Below the pieces are notes generated by a model that did no database searches, was not told the origin of the DNA, and was given only the letters and a program-made list of their open reading frames with translations. 64,000 bases of DNA from Caryophanales bacterium UBA4691 (GTDB lineage: Bacteria; Bacillota_I; Bacilli_A; RFN20; CAG-826). A program made the position numbers and the translations under genes. Of this stretch, positions 1 to 8,180 are shown one piece after another (within the stretch, counting starts at the first letter, position 1; each line of letters starts with the position of its first letter). Location: assembly GCA_002404865.1 (NCBI GenBank), contig DHKP01000031.1, forward strand, positions 14,732 through 78,731, in the 5' to 3' direction.

Positions 1-471
1 CATATGCCGCATAAGAAGTTGCAGGTAAGCTAAATCTCTTCGCCGATATGTCGATGGGTTCTTGCAAAACCTTGATTTCATTTTTCTTTTTGTTCTTTAT
101 GTTTTCGCGCTTACAAGTAAAGTTTGTATCTACTTTAAAAAGTGAATTAAAATCAACGACTGAAAAAATAGAATGCAATAAATCAGAAAGAGAAGAAATC
201 ATCGTGGAGGAAGCTAAAACTTGACCATTTATCATAAAATTCGATGATGATCCATCGATTGTTTTTACCATGTTTTCGATTTGAATCATAGCATTCATGA
301 TTTGAAAATCACCAATGGCAATTGTCAAAACAAAGTTTTGAGATTTTCCTTGGATAATCCTCAAAATATCAATGGCATCTAAATAGCGTTTCGCGGCCTT
401 CTTAATATTTTTCCAGTCATCTCTCAATTCATTCGGAAAAATGACTCCGAGGTATTTCTTAATTCTTTTTT
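1..471 (-). pseudogene. 3' part of the frameshifted hypothetical gene (runs off the window)
   Basis: After the A6 run the frame continues without a stop to the window edge. It begins KKYLGVIFPNELRDDW and goes on with KAAKRYLDAIDILRIIQG. It has no plausible start of its own (only a TTG without a ribosome site), and it overlaps the end of the upstream frame. This fits the displaced C-terminal half of the preceding gene. The function is unknown. Confidence 0.45.
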
Positions 472-912
472 AATGCTTTGATAATTCTTCTTAAGGATAT
501 CATCGACATCTTCTCTCGATTTTGTGTTAGCGCATTTTAAAAAGAGAGCAAAAAGATTGGCCCTAAACGAATCGATGCTACTAAAAGCTTTCTGATTTCG
601 CTGAACACTTTTAGAAAACTCTAAAAAAGAGGCCGTAAAATCTTCTTCAATTTTGTGGCACCGTGTTTCTAAATGGCTGTTGAAACGCGTCCTATCAATA
701 GGGAACAAAGATATTTTAGAGAAGCCGCCCTGTGCTTTATTCTCATTAATACGTATATTATTTGCAGCAGAGAGCGACAATTTATCTTTTCTGAATAATT
801 CAATTTTTCGGTTTTTGTCTGTGAATTCATTTGCGATTAGTGTGCAAAATTCTTCTTTACTGCCTTCATAGAAAAACGATTTCGTAGAATAAATATCAAA
901 TACAATTTTCAT
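424..912 (-). CDS. Hypothetical protein, 5' part of a frameshifted gene
   Basis: I chose the ATG at 912 because AAAGGA lies just upstream; the open frame runs further up, but that part is hydrophobic and lacks a ribosome site. The 162-residue product starts MKIVFDIYSTKSFF and is charged and mostly helical, with no signal peptide or membrane segment. I do not recognise the family. The frame stops at 424-426. The -1 frame is open from just after the A6 run (T6 on + at 466-471) to the window edge and reads like natural protein. One extra A in that run would join the two into a single protein of more than 300 residues. This looks like a one-base loss, or an assembly error, rather than a real C-terminus. 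Confidence 0.5.
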   Translation of the reverse strand: MKIVFDIYSTKSFFYEGSKEEFCTLIANEFTDKNRKIELFRKDKLSLSAANNIRINENKAQGGFSKISLFPIDRTRFNSHLETRCHKIEEDFTASFLEFSKSVQRNQKAFSSIDSFRANLFALFLKCANTKSREDVDDILKKNYQSIKKELRNTSESFFRMN

Positions 913-1152
913 AAAAAATCCTTTGTTTATTTTAATGATATTAAAAAACAGGGATAATAAAAAGCCAAAACCACCCAGCGAGCTCTCTAAATGAAACCCT
1001 ATTTGAAAAGGAAAGAACATCAAATACCGCCTGTCAGTAATATTTTCAAAAAGTGAATCTAGCCAACAAGTTGTGCAAAAATACACTAAGTCACAATGAG
1101 TACAGGCAATTGGAGTGCAAACGCTGAATCTTTCCAAAAATCATGGCCGATG

Positions 1153-1914
1153 CTACAAATCCATGCTGTTTTCATTCAAAAGGAAATCAAACAAATGAAT
1201 GACAAGATGTCCTTTATCCGTTCTCCAAGGCTTTGCGTAGTCTTGGGTGGCGATAATCTTTTTAAAGGAATCAGGAATTAAATCAAGGTGTTTTATCTCG
1301 CTTTCTTGCTTATCCTCTTTTGACAAAGTGTAAGCGGATTGGATGTAATAACGGGCGCTGCCCTTATTAGAAATAAAATCCACTTCATGCCTTACATTCT
1401 TTTGTTTTCCGTCAGTGTCTTTTTCCGCGTGTTCGATTGTGCCAACATCGACATTAAACCCTCGTACAACAAGCTCGTTATAAATGATATTGTCCAAGAT
1501 AAGGGTTTGCTCTTGTTGCCGAAAATTGAGTCGGCTATTCCGTAAGCCGATATCGGAAAAATAATATTTATAAGGCGAATCAATATAACGTTTCCCCTTG
1601 ATGTCATAACGCGTTGCTTTTCGGATAATAAACGCGTCGATAAGATAGTCGATGTCCCTAGAAATAGTGATATCAGACGTTTCGATTTGATGCGATTTAA
1701 AGGTATTCGCTAATTTCGTCGGGTTCGTTAAAGAACCTATCGAAGAGGACAAAATATTAAACAATGCGTCAAGGATTGTATCTCCCCTAAGATGGTTCCT
1801 TTCCACAACGTCTTTAATGTAAGTCATGTTAACCAAATTATCGATGTAATTGGCCTTATCTTCATCATTATCAAGCGACAATAAATAAGGCATCCCTCCA
1901 TATCGACTATATTC
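1153..1914 (-). pseudogene. 3' fragment of a DUF4143-type AAA ATPase gene split by an IS
   Basis: The fragment begins ...GGMPYLLSLDNDEDK and encodes the C-terminal half of an AAA_14/DUF4143 ATPase: a helical linker (YIKDVVERN), a winged-helix-like stretch, and a C-terminal PD-(D/E)XK-like region with HEVDFISNKG followed by a strand reading ARYYIQSAY. Family members usually have EVK in that second strand. Its N-terminal half lies at 4091-4546, beyond the insertion element. The first 124 bases of this fragment (1791-1914) are repeated exactly at 3897-4020, so the two halves overlap in sequence. Without the insertion the protein would be about 400 residues, the usual length. Confidence 0.8.
1791..1914. 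repeat. Left copy of the 124-bp direct repeat flanking the IS1634-family element
   Basis: Bases 1791-1914 match 3897-4020 throughout as I read them. They lie immediately outside both ends of the insertion and consist of ATPase-gene sequence, so they are a target duplication. IS1634 of Mycoplasma mycoides is known for long, variable target duplications. Confidence 0.9.
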
Positions 1915-3896
1915 CCATTTTCAGCAGTTAATGATAGAAAATAGGCTTAAATGCTGAATTTTTTGGGAATTTAATGTAGCCTTAAGTTTTCATTCCGGAT
2001 ATCTTCTTCAGCTGCTTGCTCGAATAATACTTGTGGTTGAGGCCCAAAGAATAATTTCTCTCCAATGCCTCCAATGCCTTGGAGCTTGTGTACAATGCCT
2101 CGCCGTAGCCCGTTTCCCGGTCGATCCTGACGTTCATGCTTTTCAGCGTGCCTATCAAGGCGTCGTTGGTTATCTCCCCGTCGTTCAGCCCCAGCTTCAT
2201 CAGGCCGAAGATCAAAAGGGAAACGAAGCAAACAAGGAAATGGGCTTGGATCCTTTCGCTCTTCTGGTGGTAGACGGGCCTCGCCTTGAAGTTGGTCTTC
2301 ATTACCCTGAAGCAGTCTTCGATCTTCCATCTGAAGCTGTTGATCCTGAGTATTTCCTTGACGTCGTCCTCGAGGTTCGTGGCTATGGCGTAAAAGCCGT
2401 GGTATTCCTGCTCCGAATCGGCTCTGGAGCCGTCCAGGCGCAGCTCGTTGCTCCCAGATACCACGCCATTGCCGTCCACGGCGCAGGGGAAGACGAATCT
2501 CCTGACGTCGTTGGGGCCGAAGGCCATTTTGCCGCCGCCGACCATCTTCTCGGCCCTGGAGAGCTGCTTCAGGAATATCCCTCTCTGGTAGACGAATTCC
2601 TTCAGGCTGAAAGTGACGATTACCCTTTCGCCCTTTTCGCTCACGTAGTCTTTGTAGACGTCTCCTTTCTCGACCGTCGCCCTCTCGACGTCGGAAAGGC
2701 CGGCGCCGCTCGCGGCCTTCTCGCATATGGATCTGTATTCCGAGAAATCGGCCTCGCTCCCGTCCCTCAGGTACCTCCAGTTCAGGTTCTTGAAGACCAG
2801 CTCCGAATCCTTTCCGGAAAGCCTCTTCAGCGATTGGGACACGACATACGCCCTGTCGCTGAAGCTGTTGAACCTCCTCGTGCTCGAGGAGCCCAGGCCG
2901 GCATCCGCGCAATAGACGAACTTCGACAGCCTGTAGTCCTTTATTATCCTCTCCTCCAAAGGGGCGGCGGTCGTCTGCTCGTTGGTGTTGCCGGGGTTTA
3001 TCGACATGGCCAAAGGCAATCCGTCCCCGTCGATGAACAGCCCCATCTGGACGATGGGGTTGGGCCTATGCTCCTTGCTGACGCCGTATTTCCTCAGCCC
3101 CTTCGCCGCCGCGTCCCCGTCTTCCTCCTCGATCTCGAAGAAATAGTTGGTGCAGTCGTAATAGAGGACCGACTTCTTCCTTCCGTGGACCCCCTCCGAG
3201 GCCCTGTACAGGTGCGCCTGCAAAGGGTCCGACAGCTTGTAAAGGATGTCCATGCCCCTGTAGATGTCGTCCAATCCGAGGTCGAAGTCGGCCAGGTAGG
3301 AATCCATGTCGTCGAAGGTGGAAAGCTTGGACTTCGGGGAGAGGATGCGCGAGAAAACCAGCAATTTCAGGACGTTGGTCAGGTCATACTTGATCTTGCG
3401 CTTCGAGGTCTCGCCTTTCAGGAAGCTCCCGATCCTTAATTGGTCGAAGATCTTGTTCAGGTAGGAGTACCCGACGTTCTTGGAGACGCCTTTGGAGCCG
3501 ATGAGGCCCGTCTTCCCCAGCTCCTCGGCGAAGCTGATGGTTTTGCTGAAGGACAGGGTGCCGTCGGCTTTGAGCCTGTCGTTCTCCCTCCGGACGGCCT
3601 CCTTGGCATAAGCCAAAGGATCCTCGTGGCCCTGTGCCAGGAGCTCGCTGGACTTCCCGATGGGCTTGATCCTAATGGTCCTTACTTTGCCGCCGAGCCT
3701 TTGGGATCTGGCCAGATAGTAGATGGGGTTTTTCTTGTTTCCGCCGATATCGAGTTTCATATGAAGCCATTATACACGATAAGGCTACGTAAGGCTACAT
3801 TTACTTTTATAAGATTTGACAAAAAGAAAAATCGGTCAGCACTGAACGTTTGCCCGATTCTTCATATTGATTTTCATTTGTTTCTGCTAAAGACCC
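1915..3896 (-). mobile_element. IS1634-family insertion sequence, complete
   Basis: The element is about 1.98 kb and holds one transposase gene on the - strand. Its ends are imperfectly inverted: each has an AGCAG core just inside the boundary (TTCAGCAG near 1920-1927 and, read inward on - from 3896, TTTAGCAG). It has inserted into an ATPase gene and is bordered by 124-bp direct repeats. The transposase region is visibly richer in G+C than the surrounding DNA, which suggests arrival from a higher-GC host. A second, truncated copy with the same terminal sequence lies at 18467-18920. Confidence 0.88.
1982..3760 (-). CDS. IS1634-family transposase (DDE type)
   Basis: This 592-residue protein catalyses movement of the surrounding element. 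Recognisable blocks are an N-terminal region ending near YSYLNKIFDQLRIG, a first catalytic Asp in SVLYYDCTNYFFE, a second in FVYCADAGLG, and the Glu-containing block FRWKIEDCFRVMKTNF, the Y-(2)R-(3)E-(6)K-like signature of the IS4 superfamily. The length is normal for IS1634 transposases and the frame is intact, so the element may still be active. Codon use is strongly G/C-ending, unlike the neighbours. The gene fills almost the whole element. Confidence 0.92.
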   Translation of the reverse strand: MKLDIGGNKKNPIYYLARSQRLGGKVRTIRIKPIGKSSELLAQGHEDPLAYAKEAVRRENDRLKADGTLSFSKTISFAEELGKTGLIGSKGVSKNVGYSYLNKIFDQLRIGSFLKGETSKRKIKYDLTNVLKLLVFSRILSPKSKLSTFDDMDSYLADFDLGLDDIYRGMDILYKLSDPLQAHLYRASEGVHGRKKSVLYYDCTNYFFEIEEEDGDAAAKGLRKYGVSKEHRPNPIVQMGLFIDGDGLPLAMSINPGNTNEQTTAAPLEERIIKDYRLSKFVYCADAGLGSSSTRRFNSFSDRAYVVSQSLKRLSGKDSELVFKNLNWRYLRDGSEADFSEYRSICEKAASGAGLSDVERATVEKGDVYKDYVSEKGERVIVTFSLKEFVYQRGIFLKQLSRAEKMVGGGKMAFGPNDVRRFVFPCAVDGNGVVSGSNELRLDGSRADSEQEYHGFYAIATNLEDDVKEILRINSFRWKIEDCFRVMKTNFKARPVYHQKSERIQAHFLVCFVSLLIFGLMKLGLNDGEITNDALIGTLKSMNVRIDRETGYGEALYTSSKALEALERNYSLGLNHKYYSSKQLKKISGMKT

Positions 3897-4020
3897 GATG
3901 GTTCCTTTCCACAACGTCTTTAATGTAAGTCATGTTAACCAAATTATCGATGTAATTGGCCTTATCTTCATCATTATCAAGCGACAATAAATAAGGCATC
4001 CCTCCATATCGACTATATTC
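3897..4020. repeat. Right copy of the 124-bp direct repeat flanking the IS
   Basis: This repeats 1791-1914. It reads into the undisturbed ATPase sequence at 4021 onward, which places it as the 5'-proximal copy of the duplicated target. Confidence 0.9.
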
Positions 4021-4090
4021 TTCATAAGCTTTAATGAGATCCTTATCCGTATAGGCGGAATAAAACTCTTTAAAAGTGAGGGGGACGCTC

Positions 4091-4546
4091 TCACTTCATC
4101 CCCTCTCCCCTGAATTCCGTCATAACATCAGAAGAAAGGAATTTAGAATTTGATCCCGTAACATAGATATCAACATTCCCTTTTCGTAATAACCCGTTCA
4201 ATATCCCGTATGGGCGAATAGGCTCCACCCCTTTTCTTTCTTCTTTAGTAATCGCAAATTGGGCTTCATCTAGCACAATATAATGTTTTTCGTTTTCGTT
4301 TTTAACACAGCTTCTTAAATACGAGGAAAGCTCACTAGGGTCGCGGTATTTTGTATTTTTATCATCGTCCAAAGGCGAAGTTATGATGTTTTTCTTTGTA
4401 ACACCATTTCGAATCAAATAGTCATAGAACAAATGAAAAAGAAGATATCTTTTGCCGCATCTTCTAAGGCCTGTGATGACTTTGAATAAACCATTGTCTT
4501 TCTTTCGAATTAATTTGTTTAAGTACATGTCGCGGCGAACGATCAT
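4091..4546 (-). pseudogene. 5' fragment of the IS-split DUF4143-type AAA ATPase gene
   Basis: The start at 4546 has AGAAGGAG at the right distance. The product begins MIVRRDMYLNKLIRKK and contains a P-loop GLRRCGKR, a Walker B-like block YIVLDEAQF and the sensor block VDIYVTGSNSKFLSSD. The P-loop has Arg where the family has Ser/Thr, so ATP binding would be impaired. The frame ends at TEFRGEGMK, but the next about 60 codons (GDEVR, then PLTFKEFYSAYTDKD) continue in other frames. At least two small indels therefore broke the gene around 4075-4105, independently of the insertion downstream. Confidence 0.75.
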
Positions 4547-4556
4547 AGTTCTCCTT

Positions 4557-4600
4557 CTACTTTGGAAAAATGTATTTATATATCTTTTTCCGAAGTAAGA
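4557..4600. promoter_or_regulatory. Dyad flanking an AT-rich promoter core upstream of the split ATPase gene
   Basis: On - the sequence reads ACTTCGGAAAAA, about 14 AT-rich bases, then TTTTTCCAAAGT, just ahead of the ribosome site. This is an imperfect inverted repeat with 12-base arms. A similar arrangement precedes the ATPase remnant at 6775-6900, so it has been kept between copies. I infer an autoregulatory operator. Confidence 0.5.
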
Positions 4601-4807
4601 AATATCAAGGCGGGAACGCGAAACCAAAAGAGGGACTAAGCCCCCATTAATATAATGAATACTATGATTTGCGTCTTGTCTTACTTGTTGTAAGTGCGAA
4701 TTTCATAAGAAGGTATAACTTTTATGCTTTTCTGTTCAGGCCAAATATAGGCAAACCACAAATTCCTGGTTCGTAGCAAGGTCGATAAAAATAATGGGCG
4801 CCGCGTG

Positions 4808-4857
4808 TTGAAATAATTCTGTTTATTCTTTATGATTAAACCGTAAAAAAATTACGG
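4808..4857 (+). promoter_or_regulatory. Promoter and dyad operator of the ATPase-TOPRIM pair
   Basis: A -35 box TTGAAA (4808-4813), a 17-base spacer and a -10 box TATGAT (4831-4836) are followed by a perfect dyad CCGTAA-5-TTACGG (4841-4857). The dyad covers the expected transcription start, a classic operator position. Confidence 0.6.
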
Positions 4858-4876
4858 ATGATTGCAGAGGTAGATT

Positions 4877-6013
4877 ATGTTAAAGAGGTTTTCAGTCAAG
4901 GGATTTAAAAATTTCAAAGACGAGATTGTTTTCGAATTAGCTAATCCAGGCAAATACGATTTCAATAATGAACTCATCAAAAACAAAATCATCAATAAAG
5001 GCATCATATACGGCAAAAACGGTTCAGGAAAATCAAACCTCGGAGAAGCATTATTCGATATTGATAATAATTTAATGATCTTAGGGAAGGGCTTGAAATT
5101 TCTCTCGCCTTTTACCGGTGTATACAAAAACGTTTTCTCAAATGAAAATCCGAGGTTTTCCTATTGTTTCAATCTTGATGGTACAGAGGCTGAATATAGT
5201 TACACTAAAATCAATCCTCAGTTCGTCATGGAGGAAGAATTAAAGATTAATGGCGAGCTCGTACTTTCTTATTCATGCGAAAAACCAAACAACATCTTTT
5301 CAAAGATTCCCAATACTGAGAACTTAAATTTCAAAAACATGACAAAGGGGATTTCTCCCCTACTATACATTTATCGAACAGTGAAATTCAGTGAGACAAG
5401 CCCTATCACAAAGCTATTCCGCTTCGTTGAAGGGATGCTTTGGTTCCGCTGCCTCAACAAAGGTAACCAGTTTAGTGGATTCCCTGGTCAATCTGAATTC
5501 ATCGAAAAGGCGATTATCGAAAAAAACAAAGTGAAGGATTTCCAAAACTTCCTAGAAAACATCGCAGACATTCATTACGAACTAGTTGCGGGAGAGACAG
5601 GGCAAATAGATATCGTAACTGGCGAAAAACAAAAAACAATTTTTGCGATATACAACGGAACGCCATATCTACTTTCTGCGCTTTTATCAACGGGGACAGA
5701 AGCCTTAGAGCTATTCTATTATTGGCAAATGTCGTTTAAGAACATCCGCTTTTTGTTCATTGATGAATTTGATGCGTTTTATCATTATGAGCTCAGCGAA
5801 AAAATCATCACTCTGCTCAACAAAAATTCTTCTTTCCAATCTTTTGTAACAACACATTGCACTTCATTAATGACGAACGAACTAAGTAGACCCGACTGCT
5901 TGTTCTTAATGAGTGGAAACAAAATCAAACCGCTATGTGATTGCACAGACAAAGAATTACGAGAAGGGCACAACTTAGAAAAAATCTATCATAACAAGGG
6001 GTTTGATTATTGA
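4877..6013 (+). CDS. AAA_15/AAA_21-type ATPase of a two-gene ATPase-TOPRIM defence-like pair
   Basis: The 378-residue protein has an SMC/OLD-like head. Walker A is GKNGSGKS (residues 46-53), Walker B is IRFLFIDEFDAFYH (from about 290), and it is followed by a switch-like VTTHCTSLM. The N-terminal strand MLKRFSVKGFKNF is typical of the family. It overlaps the next gene by 4 bases (ATGA), so the two are coupled. Such ATPases paired with a TOPRIM partner occur in OLD-type, PARIS (AriA/AriB) and AbiL/RloA-RloB anti-phage systems. The exact subtype cannot be settled by eye. GAGG precedes the start, and a promoter with a dyad lies just upstream. Confidence 0.75.
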   Translation: MLKRFSVKGFKNFKDEIVFELANPGKYDFNNELIKNKIINKGIIYGKNGSGKSNLGEALFDIDNNLMILGKGLKFLSPFTGVYKNVFSNENPRFSYCFNLDGTEAEYSYTKINPQFVMEEELKINGELVLSYSCEKPNNIFSKIPNTENLNFKNMTKGISPLLYIYRTVKFSETSPITKLFRFVEGMLWFRCLNKGNQFSGFPGQSEFIEKAIIEKNKVKDFQNFLENIADIHYELVAGETGQIDIVTGEKQKTIFAIYNGTPYLLSALLSTGTEALELFYYWQMSFKNIRFLFIDEFDAFYHYELSEKIITLLNKNSSFQSFVTTHCTSLMTNELSRPDCLFLMSGNKIKPLCDCTDKELREGHNLEKIYHNKGFDY

Positions 6014-6336
6014 TGAATAATCGCGTTCTTTTGCTTGTCGAAGGACAAGATGAATTCGTTTTCTTTCAAAGGCTAGGCCACGTTGCATTCGGCGAAAAGC
6101 TTCTAGAAATCGTAACATTGCGGTGCAACATATACTCGCTTTTCAAGTTGATGGAAGATTATGATTTCGATATCGACTTAGAAAAAGCGATTATGTGCTC
6201 TCCAAATTGCCCAGAAGAAGACAAAATCAGAGTTTCTAACACTCTCTTCCCCTATAAATACTTGATTTTCGATTTCGATTTTCAAGAAGAATCCATGGCC
6301 GAAAACGAAAAGATAAATGCGATTGAAAAATGGTAA
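6010..6336 (+). CDS. TOPRIM-like nuclease/effector subunit, N-terminal part (frameshifted)
   Basis: This is the partner of the upstream ATPase. The N-terminus VLLLVEGQDEFVFFQRL matches the first TOPRIM motif (acidic residue after a hydrophobic strand), and KYLIFDFDFQ supplies the DxD motif. The frame stops at IEKW, 108 residues in. The following frame, from the ATG at 6330, continues as a natural protein. Adding one A to the A5 run at 6326-6330 would join them into about 240 residues, close to the usual size for DUF4435/RloB-like partners. The gene may be dead, or may rely on slippage or on reinitiation at the overlapping ATG/TAA. Confidence 0.6.
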   Translation: MMNNRVLLLVEGQDEFVFFQRLGHVAFGEKLLEIVTLRCNIYSLFKLMEDYDFDIDLEKAIMCSPNCPEEDKIRVSNTLFPYKYLIFDFDFQEESMAENEKINAIEKW

Positions 6337-6734
6337 ATATCTTTAACGATGAATCGGATAATGGGATGCTACTAATAAATTACCCCATGTTCGAATCCAT
6401 CCGCGAAAAGTACGAAAACAGACGTTTCGAAACCATCAAATTTAATCCTCTAAATCATGAATCCTATAAAGCCATCATTGATGAAAGAGGGAACAAGATC
6501 GATTGCGACAAACTCGATAGAAAACAGTTCTTAGAATTAGCAGAGACATCTTTATGCATGTCCAATTACATCATAAAAGGGAAATACGAAAGGCCAAAGA
6601 AACAAGAAAAAGAATTAACGAAAACACTTTTTGAAAAGCAAAAAGAAGAGTTAACCAAAAAGGGCGCAATCTATTGCGTTAATACTTCCGCACAATTCCC
6701 TTGCTTCTATTTTGGCTTAAAGATATTGAAATAG
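6330..6734 (+). CDS. C-terminal part of the frameshifted TOPRIM-like subunit
   Basis: 134 residues, MVNIFNDESDNGMLLINYPMFE, are followed by a Lys/Glu-rich helical stretch. The start codon overlaps the stop of the upstream frame (ATGGTAA), so translation could be coupled. There is no independent ribosome site. The LLINYPMFESIRE block resembles the segment after the DxD motif in DUF4435-like TOPRIM proteins, which supports one original gene rather than two. Confidence 0.55.
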   Translation: MVNIFNDESDNGMLLINYPMFESIREKYENRRFETIKFNPLNHESYKAIIDERGNKIDCDKLDRKQFLELAETSLCMSNYIIKGKYERPKKQEKELTKTLFEKQKEELTKKGAIYCVNTSAQFPCFYFGLKILK

Positions 6735-6774
6735 AGAAACCTGAAGTCTTATTAGTCCTACAATGATTTCGATT

Positions 6775-6900
6775 AAAGCTGTTTGTCTTTCTTTTGAATT
6801 AATTTGTCCAAGTATACATCCCGGCAAATAGTGACAAACGCTCATACTTTGGAAAAATGTATTTAAATATCTTTTCCCGAAATAAAAATGTACGAACTAT
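6775..6900 (-). pseudogene. Remnant of the promoter and first codons of a DUF4143-type ATPase
   Basis: The - strand decodes as RDVYLDKLIQKKDK, paralleling RDMYLNKLIRKKDN of the gene starting at 4546. The upstream dyad is kept in altered form (ACTTTGGAAAAA and CTTTTCCCGAAA). The start codon and everything after about 20 codons are gone. Confidence 0.6.
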
Positions 6901-6980
6901 CGGTGGATGACAAGAAGATTTGCTTGATCCGCACCCTGCTTTAATAGGCGTTAATCAGCCAAAATCCCTGAAAATCCCAC

Positions 6981-8180
6981 TTATTTTGTTAATGAATAGA
7001 TATCTGGACGTTTAATACTACGTCTAATCAATAACAAGGATAGCCCGATAAATACGACTAGCAACGTTAATAACGAGATTGAAGCGAATAGAACGGGGAT
7101 GACACTAACGGGGAGATGAACGAGGATAGAACTAAAGATGAACTTCGTTAGGGATAATGACGCTACTCCGATGATTAAAGAGAATAGGAACGAAGCAAAG
7201 GTGCATAAGAATAGTTCTAGAGTAATAAACTGAATGAGTTTTATTGGGGTATAGCCAGTAAGGAGCATTTCGGTGAATAGTTTGCTTTGGTTTTGATAGA
7301 AGTTTCTTAAAGAGAACAAGCAAACAAATAGCAAAGTCGCAATAAGGGGCAAGCCAATTAAAACAAATATCGTTGAGGCGATATCGCCAAAGGCGACTAA
7401 TTCTAGATATACGCCGTACTGCGTTCCTCCATATTGAATGAAAGATTCGAGTTTAAGTTCTTTAATCCTTTTGTTTGTCGAAGCGATATCCTCAAACTTA
7501 CGAATATAGATTCGATTGACGCTTTTCTTCGTGATCGTTTTTAATTCACTTAACCGATCAATTTGAAAAATGAGGTTATTGCGTTCAAATAGATCACAAG
7601 GTTCATAATTTAAAATACCCACCACTTTAATATCCGTTAGACTCACCTTCGAACAAATGGATATCGTTTTCCCAATGATGCTAGAAGGAGATATCTGGAT
7701 TGAATTTGTATTTCGAATATTTGAGAACGTTTCGTAAGATAAGCATATCTCGTTACTACTAGAAGGAAGAGTCCCATATAGACATATTTCTTTTTGATAA
7801 GCTTTATATGTATCCACGACATTTTGAGGAATGTGACTAGTAGGACTACGATTTATCTCAAGAACATGAAAGTTGGATTGAGGCAATTTGTAACTAGAAT
7901 CATTAACTTTTATTTCGGCGTTAATAAGATAGTGAAGAGCATTAAAACGTTCATGCTCATATGGAGCAAAAACTTCATTAGCCTTATTTAGATCCAGTGA
8001 GATTAATTCATAGTAATTACTCGCTTTAAATTTCGCGATTTGATCATCTAAAGAATGAAAATAAGAAAAAGCCATATAAGTAAAGATAGATACCAATGCG
8101 AAAAGTAGAGTGAATAAGGAAGTAAACTTGATAAAGAACTTATTGTTATTTTTTAAATTAATAAACACTTCGTGAATCAT
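6981..8180 (-). CDS. FtsX-like ABC transporter permease, second permease of the operon
   Basis: The 399-residue membrane protein has one N-terminal transmembrane helix (FTSLFTLLFALVSIFTYMAF), a large extracytoplasmic domain, and three C-terminal helices in the FtsX/MacB pattern (around 265-290, 318-345 and 360-385). It is the last gene of a five-gene - strand operon and overlaps the preceding permease by 4 bases (ATGA). With the ATPase at 9438-10097 it should form a mechanotransmission-type or lipoprotein/peptide-export ABC system rather than a solute importer. The two operon lipoproteins are possible partners or substrates. Confidence 0.8.
   Translation of the reverse strand: MIHEVFINLKNNNKFFIKFTSLFTLLFALVSIFTYMAFSYFHSLDDQIAKFKASNYYELISLDLNKANEVFAPYEHERFNALHYLINAEIKVNDSSYKLPQSNFHVLEINRSPTSHIPQNVVDTYKAYQKEICLYGTLPSSSNEICLSYETFSNIRNTNSIQISPSSIIGKTISICSKVSLTDIKVVGILNYEPCDLFERNNLIFQIDRLSELKTITKKSVNRIYIRKFEDIASTNKRIKELKLESFIQYGGTQYGVYLELVAFGDIASTIFVLIGLPLIATLLFVCLFSLRNFYQNQSKLFTEMLLTGYTPIKLIQFITLELFLCTFASFLFSLIIGVASLSLTKFIFSSILVHLPVSVIPVLFASISLLTLLVVFIGLSLLLIRRSIKRPDIYSLTK

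Noticed and set aside
424..480. Programmed -1 frameshift in the first gene
   Set aside because: The A6 run follows a T, so the P-site codon would re-pair poorly (TAA), and no stimulatory structure was evident; a simple deletion is more likely.
2033..3439. Long + strand open frame of 468 codons inside the IS
   Set aside because: It is the mirror of the GC-rich transposase gene. The transposase frame has all family motifs, while this one has none and no ribosome site.
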